Below, piece after piece: positions 57,444 through 64,000 of a DNA stretch of 64,000 nucleotides. Numbering within the stretch: the first letter of the stretch is position 1; each line of letters begins with the position of its first letter. Source of the DNA: Castanea sativa (Eukaryota > Streptophyta > Magnoliopsida > Fagales > Fagaceae); NCBI RefSeq assembly GCF_040712315.1, contig NC_134023.1, positions 18,237,442 through 18,301,441 on the forward strand, read 5' to 3'. The position numbers and the translations under genes are program-made. Under the pieces are notes generated by a model. The model worked only from the letters and a program-made list of their open reading frames with translations. It searched no databases and had not been told where the DNA came from.

Positions 57444-57451
57444 TATATAAA
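57444..57451 (+). promoter_or_regulatory. Internal TATA box in the copia leader
   Basis: TATATAAAGAGCAAGG, about 40 bp after the CGATCGAT array and about 660 bp before the gag ATG; conserved in the inverted copy at 54253-54260. Confidence 0.55.
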
Positions 57452-58111
57452 GAGCAAGGCAATGTGTAATTTTTTTGTGAATGTTTTAAATTAAAAACTT
57501 TTATTTTAAAGATATAGTGGGAGAGAGATACAAGGGTTGGATCTCACGGCCTCCATTGTTGGTTCATAGTAATGTGAAAAACATACTTTGTCTTAGCCTC
57601 GAGCTTAGCATTCCATGCGGAGAGTATTTATTTCATGGTCCTACAAGATTGAATTTCCTGGTTTATAGTGGTTTGATCAAACACCTTGTCTTAGCTTCGA
57701 GCTTTGTATTCCATGCGAAGGGTGTTTTTATCATGGTACTAGAAAATAAGCCTGTTAAAGGGATGAAATGTGACTACACATGATTCTAGACAATGGTATA
57801 TACTAGACTAAGTATTATAGTAGCCTCTATGCTGAGTTCTTACTATTATTACTTAGAGGCTAAATGTAAAACGACATATTATTAGTGTTTAATAAGAGTT
57901 ATCATGATAGCACTAATAATGAGAATAGTTCAGAATCAATCATAGTATTCAATGTTCACTCTATGCTGAGGAATATTGCATAGTGGATTGGGTTGTCGTT
58001 GCATATATTATATTGTGGTTTTATTAAGGTTTCGTACTATATGTTTATATGCTAAATTGATAATGTCCAATTTACTTATTTTATTCATGTTTATTATTTT
58101 CAGATTTGAAC

Positions 58112-61100
58112 ATGGCATCAGTTAACCCACTTGTTATTATTCTTAATCAAAACAAACTGACTAGATTCAATTATGTTGACTAGAAAAGAAATTTGGACAT
58201 TGTTCTTATAGTTGAAGAGCATAAATATGTGCTTACTCAACTATGTCCTAGCCTTCCTTCATTAGATGCTCATCTTTAGGAAAAATAGTGATATGATTAT
58301 TGGTAGAAATCTAATCAAATGCAGGATGTAGAACTAGCTTTGGACATCATGTTAAGTCTGAAGGAGATGTTTGGTGAGCAAGGCCGTTCTGCAAGGTAAG
58401 AAACCATGAGGCAGATTTATAATACCAAAATGGCTAAAGGTAGTTTAGTGAAGGAGCATTGTCTTAGGATGATTGCTAATCTAAACACATTGAAAGTTTT
58501 AGGTGCCGATATTAATGGAGAATCCTAAGTAGATATGATACTCCAGTCACTACCGAAATCATTCAAGGAATTCAGATTCAATTATAACATGTAAAAAAAG
58601 ATTTATTCATTGTCTGAATTAATGAATGAGTTAGTGGCAGTGGAAGGCAACCTTGGTACTTCTAGTGTTGAAGCCAATGTGGGTGAAGCTTTTACTTCTC
58701 AACCTAAGTAGAAAGACAAGGGTAAGAAGACGAAGAAGAAGAACTTCACCAAGTAAGAGGGTAAGCAAATTGCCTTAGGGGTTGCCGATAAAGGAAAGTG
58801 TTTCTATTTTGGCGAGAAAGTACATTGGAAGAGAAATTGTCAAAGTTTAAAGCTGCCAAGAACAACGGTATGAAAAGTTCCTTTCTTCTTGAAATATGTT
58901 TGGTACAAAATCCCACAGATTCCTATTGTGTGGATTCAGGTCGCATTAATCATATCTGCAATTCTTTGCAGGGGTTTTAGGAGACCAGAAAGCTGAATGA
59001 AGGAGAATTGTTTCTCACTTTGGCTGATGGGAGCAGGATTTCAGTTGTAGTTGTTGGAGTTATTAATTTATGCTTTGAGTCTAGGGTTTTAATTTTGTAA
59101 GACTGTCTGTTTGTACCTAATGTTCGTAGGAATATTATTTCTGCAACTTATTTGGATAAACATGGATATTGTATTATCCATAAAGACAATGTTGTAATAA
59201 AGAAGGGTAAAGTGTTTATCTGTTCTGGCAATATTGTGGATGGTTTTTATATTTTAACTCTTGATAAGCATGAATTATATAATTCTAAATTAGTTAATAA
59301 TTCTTATGTAAAATCATTAAAGAGAAAGTTTCCTTCTACTAGTGAAGCATATCTTTGGCACTTGTGTTTGGGTCATATTAATTCAAACAGAATTCAAAGA
59401 CTAATCAAAGATGGACTTCTACAACCCATGGACTTTGATGAATTTCCAGTTTGTGAATCTTGTTTGGAAGGTAAAATGACCAAATGACCTTTTAATGCAA
59501 AAGGTAGAAGAGCTTAAGAGTTACTAGAACTAGTACATTCAGATGTATGTAGTCCTATGTCAATCTAAGCAAGAGCTGGCTATCAGTATTTCATTACTTT
59601 CACTAATGATTACTCTAGATTTGGTTATATGTATCTAATGAAAAGGAAGTTCGAAGCCTTTAAAAAGTTCAAAGAGTTTAGAGCTGAAGTTGAGAATCAA
59701 TTAGGTAAACACATAAAAGCCATTCGATCTGATCATGATGGCGAACACCTTCTTGTGGATTTTAAGGATTACTTAACTGAAAATAGGATAATATCCATAT
59801 TGACTACACCTGGAACCCCACAACAAAATGGTGTAGTAGAAAGAAGGAATCAGACTCTTTTAAATATGGTTAGATCCATGATGAGTTATTCGACTCTACC
59901 AATTTCTTTTTGGGAATACGCCCTAAATACTGCAATGTATCTTCTGAATTTAGTACCTTTGAAGTCTGTTCCTAAAACACCTGTAGAGTTGTAGAATAGG
60001 CGTAAGCCTAGTATGAGACATCCCCATATTTGGGGTTGTCCAACACATGTGTTAAAAGGGAAAGTCTGACAAGTAATAGTCTAAAATAGAAGTGGTTTTC
60101 TTTGTAGGGTATCCAAAAGGAACTGTTGGAGGTTTATTCTATAGTTATAAGGATAATAAAGCGTTTGTTAGCACAAATGCCAAATCCTTGGAAAATGACT
60201 ATATGAATAATTTTACTCCTAGAAGTAGAGTTGTCTTGGCTGAAATGAATGAACCTGTAGGTAAACAACTAATGTATGAAACTAGGGATGATGTGGTTGT
60301 ATCGGATACACCACAAGATATTACTCATGAGATATCTAGTACACAGGTGTCTTGTCGTAGTGGGAGAATTGTTCGGCCTCCTGTGAGATTTATAGGTTTG
60401 GGAGAAACTTATGAAGCTATCTCAGAAATGGTTGAATCGGATCCCTACACTAATGAGGAGGCAATAAATGATACAAATGCACATCATTGGGTCCAAGCTA
60501 TGAAATCTGAATTAGATTCTATGTATTCCAATCAAGTTTGGGATCTTGTAAAGACACCTAACAGCATTAAACCTGTTGGTTGCAAATGGGTTTACAAGAG
60601 GAAGAGAGGGATAGATGGAAAGGTTGAAACCTTTAAAGCAAGACTAGTGGCGAAAGGGTATACACAAAAAAAAGGCATTGACTACGATGAAAATTTTTTG
60701 CCAGTAGCCATGCTTAAATCTATCAGTATTCTCTTATCCATTGCTATTCATTATGATTATGAGATTTGGCAAATGGATGTCAAGACTGCATTTCTTAATG
60801 GCAATCTTGAAGAAGAAATCTATATGATGCAACTGGAAAGTTTCATAGCAAAGAACCAAGAACATATGGTATGAAAGTAGAAAGGTCCATTTATGGACTT
60901 AAACAAGCATCTAGGTCATGGAACATTATATTTGATCAAGCAATCAAGTCATTTGGTTTTGAACAAAATCTTGATGAACCATGTGTGTACAAAAGACATA
61001 GAGACAAAGTAATAATGTTCCTAGTACTTTATGTTGATGATATTCTACTCATTGGAAATGATGTAGGAGTAATGTCATCAGTTAAATTCTGGTTGTCAAG

Positions 61101-61800
61101 CCAATTTGATATAAAGGACTTGGGCGAAGCTAACTATATTCTAGGGATCAAGCTTTGGTGAGATTGAAAGAATAAGATGTCAGGCTTGTCACAAGCTGGA
61201 TATATAGATAAGGTTCTATAATGGTTTAGCATGCAAAACTCCAAGAAAGGATTACTTCCTTTTAGACATGGAGTTGCTCTATCTGATGACCAAAGGCCTA
61301 AAACTCAAGAGGAAGAAAATATGATGAGCTAAGTTCCCTATGCTTCTGCTGTAGGAAGTCTCATGTATGCCATGCTTTGTACTAGACCGAATATTTGTTA
61401 TTCAGTTGGTATGGTCAGCTGATATCAATCAAATTCAAGACCAAAACATTGGCAAACTGTAAAGCATATTCTCAAGTATCTACGGAGAACAAGAGATTAT
61501 ATGCTTGTTTACCAATGTGAGAATTTGATTCCCGTTGACTATACAAATTCAAATTTTCAGCTGGATCTAGATTTAAGAAAATCTACGTTGAGTTGTGTAT
61601 TCACCTTGGGAGGTGGAGCCATAAGTTGGAGAAGTTTTAAGCAATCTTGTATTGTCGACTCCACCATGGAAGCTGAATATGTTACTGCTTGCGAAGCAGC
61701 AAGGGAGGCTATTTGGCTCAAGAAATTCCTTTTTGATCTTGCCCCAAAGAACTTTCAAGTCACATTTGGAGGAGATGGGAGTTAGATTAGTGCACAATAC
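58112..61800 (+). pseudogene. Copia gag-pol polyprotein, multiple stops
   Basis: ATG at 58112 (MASVNPLVIILNQNKLT). The gag core runs to about 58700; the zinc knuckle CFYFGEKVHWKRNC (58801-58842) has its second Cys changed to Phe. Protease motif CVDSGRINHIC (about 58928). Integrase zinc region HLCLGH..CESCLEGK (59360-59475), core NDYSRFGYMYLM, IRSDHDGE and NGVVERRNQTLL (59605-59860). RT CKWVYKRKRGIDGK, MDVKTAFLNGNLEEEIYM, and catalytic LYVDDILLIGND (61027-61062). RNase H SCIVDSTMEAEYVTACEAA (61645-61700), with the last third missing before the purine tract. More than ten stops or frameshifts. Confidence 0.92.
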
Positions 61801-61821
61801 TCTTTAGGGCAAGTGGGAGAT

Positions 61822-63224
61822 TGATAGGATATGTGCCCTTAAATCCTATTGCATGATGCTATGTATGCTATTATGTATGAAATAATGTTATTTTTAATAA
61901 AGTTGTTTTATTATTATTTAAAAATAATGGTAACATGAATATTGGGACATTATCATATAGTCCATGAGATGCATAGTATGTGATTTAGTCACAAAAGATA
62001 TAAATCACAAGTTCTTTGTAAATTCAGAATTTTAGTTCGTAGTCAGTGATGAAATTGGGCATTTCATCGGGAAAGACTATAACATATATATTAAGATGAT
62101 TTGTCTTGATCATGTAAATGGAGATTTCTAGTTGGTATGTTGATATGTTTTGAGAGTTAAGACATATTGAACTGGATCGATGTGAGATTTATTATTCTCC
62201 TAACAACTGTCAAATGAATGATAAACTCACAACTTATATTTACATCAACTCTTAATCCCAGAAGGATAATGGACCTGATCATGAAGTGTACGTTGCCTTG
62301 ACATATCAGGACTGAGATCTATAGTTACGGTCAAAACCTCAGTATGTTGTGCAACCACATTTAGTGTTGATGAAACATATATTCTCAAGATGGAATTCAT
62401 AGTCTCTTAACGGAAATACAAAATATTCCATTGAGATAAGTTTAATGGGTTTGGTTATTTAGAGAGTTAAGCCTAACCACTTTAGTAAGGAGTTACTAAA
62501 GTATATATTTATGGAATTGAATTTCATAAATATGTGATGAATAACTTAAAGGATTAAACCGGGTACCCAAGGAATTAAGATGTAGTAATCTACAAAGTGG
62601 CAGTCTACTTTCATGACTTTGTATTACTATAAATATTTTATGAAAGGGTTGCATGTACAGTACATCCTTAGGATATAATTTATAAATAAGGCCTAGAGTA
62701 CAATTATATTTATATAATGGTATTAAATATAATTAATGGTAACTTTGGACTTGTCAAGAGTTGACAAAAAAGCCCAAGGCCCATTGGAGCTAGTGTCTTA
62801 TTGGTCCCTTTTGGTCCCACTCCGAGACACACACTTAAGCCCAATTGGAAAGACCCAAAAGGCAAGCCCAATTAGATAATCAGTTAGATACAAAGGAAAA
62901 AACATACAGGATTATTTATGTGCGATAATAACAACACGATTGTGAAATAGTGTGTATGTGAGTGTTAGACACTTTGACATTCTCCCTTTGAAAACTAATT
63001 GAGCGACCACACATCTTGGGCGTTAGTGGAATTGGAGTGAAGATTGAAAGTGTTCCCAAGTGTTTCTGATCTTTGGTTTTGAAATTCACCGCTCCAAGGT
63101 ACACTATCTTTTTCGTATATTTTGAAACTTAGATAGTGCATGTTGACACTTATGAATGAAGTAGATCCGTTATTGTTTCGCTGTGTATGTTATGTATGCG
63201 ATAGAAACATGTTATTTTCCATCA
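61822..63224 (+). repeat. 3' LTR of the plus copia element
   Basis: TGATAGGATATG to TTTTCCATCA, 1403 bp, next to the purine tract. Confidence 0.94.
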
Positions 63225-64000
63225 CCAGCTGCTCCATAATGATGATAGAGATGCTGCTTCTTCTTTTTAAACTTTTGAGCATTACTCTTTTTAGCCCTAG
63301 ACTTTTGAGCATCTCATCAAACTTTACACTTGAGGTCCTCTTCAACTGAGCTCTAACTTGGAACAAGTCTATCTCAAGCTTCTTGGTCTTCTTAGCCAAG
63401 AAACTATTTTCCAACCCGTACGCTCCAATGGTCTGATTGGCTTTATCAAACTTTGTGGAGAGTTGTTCTTGTTCAAGCTCCACATCATTGAGTTTCTTGG
63501 TGGCCAACTTATACAACTTCTCATGCTTTTCCGAGACCTTGTATAACTTTGTTTTGGCGATATGGATGTCATCTTGCTCATCCATCTTCTCAAACTTTGA
63601 TTCCATTAAGTCCTCTTCTTCATCCACATGTTCTACAATCCCCTTAGTAGTATTGACAGTGGCGATGAAGGCATTTAGGATTCCTTCATCTTCATTTTTG
63701 GAATCATCCACAAGTTCGATGTCGCTCAAAGTTACAGCAAGTGCCTTGCTTTCCTAATGGACTTGAGATAAGTAGGGCACTCTTGTTTCATGTGACCAAA
63801 GCCTTGACACCTGAAACACTTGGGTCCTGAGGAAACTACATATTTACTTCCATCTCTATCATCCTTCTTCCTATTATCTTGGCTCTTAGACAAAAAAGAA
63901 CTCGATTGCCTACGGTCCTTGTTGAAGCCCTTTGCATTGGCATTTTTCATGAACTTCTTGAATTTCTTGGTGATGTAGGACTTCATTTTAGAATCCTCAT
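63225..64000 (-). pseudogene. Gag of the right-hand Sirevirus-like element, N-terminal part off the edge
   Basis: On minus: a Lys-rich stretch (KSYITKKFKKFMKNANAKG), the first zinc knuckle CFRCQGFGHMKQEC (about 63818-63777), and a stop near 63757. A long acidic coiled-coil stretch follows (63729-63320; KFEKMDEQDDIH, LSTKFDKANQTIG, KKTKKLEIDLFQ). A frame change and apparent shortening near 63300 precede a Lys-rich stretch that leads into half of a second zinc knuckle at 63225, where the copia insertion breaks it. In that knuckle a Cys has become Tyr. The two-knuckle, coiled-coil layout is typical of Sirevirus gag. Confidence 0.85.

Larger units (their letters stand above)
56913..58111 (+). other. 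Long leader of the plus copia element
   Basis: 1.2 kb without a credible ORF. Contains the CGATCGAT array (57219-57406), the internal TATA box, and two roughly 100-bp-spaced copies of a CTTGTCTTAGCYTCGAGCTT block (57587, 57688). A pyrimidine-rich stretch ending TTTTCAG (58103) lies just before the gag ATG and could be a splice acceptor. Confidence 0.65.
55508..63224 (+). mobile_element. Copia element (plus), nearly full length but inactive
   Basis: LTRs 55508-56898 (1391 bp) and 61822-63224 (1403 bp). TSD CCAGT / CCAGC (55503-55507, 63225-63229), one change. PBS 56901-56910, purine tract GGGCAAGTGGGAGATT (61807-61822). Gag, protease, integrase, RT and part of RNase H are in order. By eye the first 230 aligned LTR bases differ at about 20 sites, so this is an old insertion. 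It is inserted into the gag of the right-hand Sirevirus-like element. Confidence 0.93.
45731..64000 (-). mobile_element. Sirevirus-like element (minus), 3' LTR to gag, open at the right edge
   Basis: In minus order from the window edge: gag text 64000-63225 and 55507-55264; non-coding to 55141; a decayed copia insertion 49931-55140; non-coding, internal TATA box and env-like relic to 47217; GGGGGAGA tract; 3' LTR 46624-45731. The left flank is GCTCT (45726-45730); the right TSD is outside. No protease, integrase or RT of this element was seen between gag and the env-like ORF, but a deletion at 55140/55141 means pol loss cannot be dated. Treating these pieces as one element is an inference from their order and orientation. 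Confidence 0.65.

Noticed and set aside
57517..57783. 88-codon ORF in the copia leader
   Set aside because: It spans the two imperfect repeats of the leader, and the inverted copy of the leader has no matching open frame.

Overview
This window is plant nuclear DNA from a repeat-rich part of a woody eudicot genome. A member of the oak/beech order is my best guess; that rests on remembered resemblance of the element families, not on a search. It shows intron-bearing antisense genes in Ty3/gypsy elements, Ty1/copia elements primed by initiator-Met tRNA, a self-incompatibility S1-like gene and an F-box-associated gene relic. More than four fifths of the window is LTR-retrotransposon DNA, stacked by nested insertion. 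Most borders could be placed to the base because 5-bp target-site duplications (TSDs) survive.

Left part (1-8220): the 3' end of one Ty3/gypsy-like element (1-1151) cuts an old copia-family LTR (1152-2089). A heavily decayed Ty3/gypsy gag-pol relic follows (2090-7730), with a solo LTR inside its reverse transcriptase (4778-5719).

Central stack (8221-32410): a Sirevirus-like element has 1.09-kb LTRs, TSD CTTTT and an initiator-Met primer-binding site. It carries one gag-derived ORF (coiled coil plus two zinc knuckles) and no pol. Its 5' LTR holds a second pol-less element (8628-13493) that encodes only a Sirevirus env-like / 'plant transposon protein' relic and itself contains a solo LTR (9935-11346). 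Its interior holds a solo LTR (17037-29947), which contains another solo LTR of the same family in the opposite direction (18306-29794), which contains a young Tat-type Ty3/gypsy element (19246-29301). That youngest element has 667-bp LTRs with only two differences that I could see. It carries gag, protease, RT, two RNase H domains and integrase in alternating frames, plus a four-exon antisense gene.

Middle (32411-43000): this is the only stretch with ordinary genes. It has one apparently intact secreted S1-family gene (34903-35343, minus), an inverted pseudogene copy of it (36330-36810, plus), a MULE-like miniature element (35847-36081), a solo Sirevirus-like LTR (37323-38410), a fold-back element with a 9-bp TSD (39171-39560), a 2-kb solo gypsy LTR (39610-41632) and an F-box-associated pseudogene (41903-42998).

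Right part (42999-64000): a minus-strand Tat-type gypsy fragment carries another antisense gene relic (44157-45656). It is interrupted by a minus-strand Sirevirus-like element (45731 to beyond the window) with env-like and gag relics. That element is broken by two copies of one copia family lying 5'-end to 5'-end (49931-55140 minus, 55508-63224 plus).

The pattern I find most interesting: almost every promoter-like TATA box here, in LTRs of unrelated families and at three internal sites, has a short array of CpG-containing, partly self-complementary words upstream of it. The word is specific to each family.
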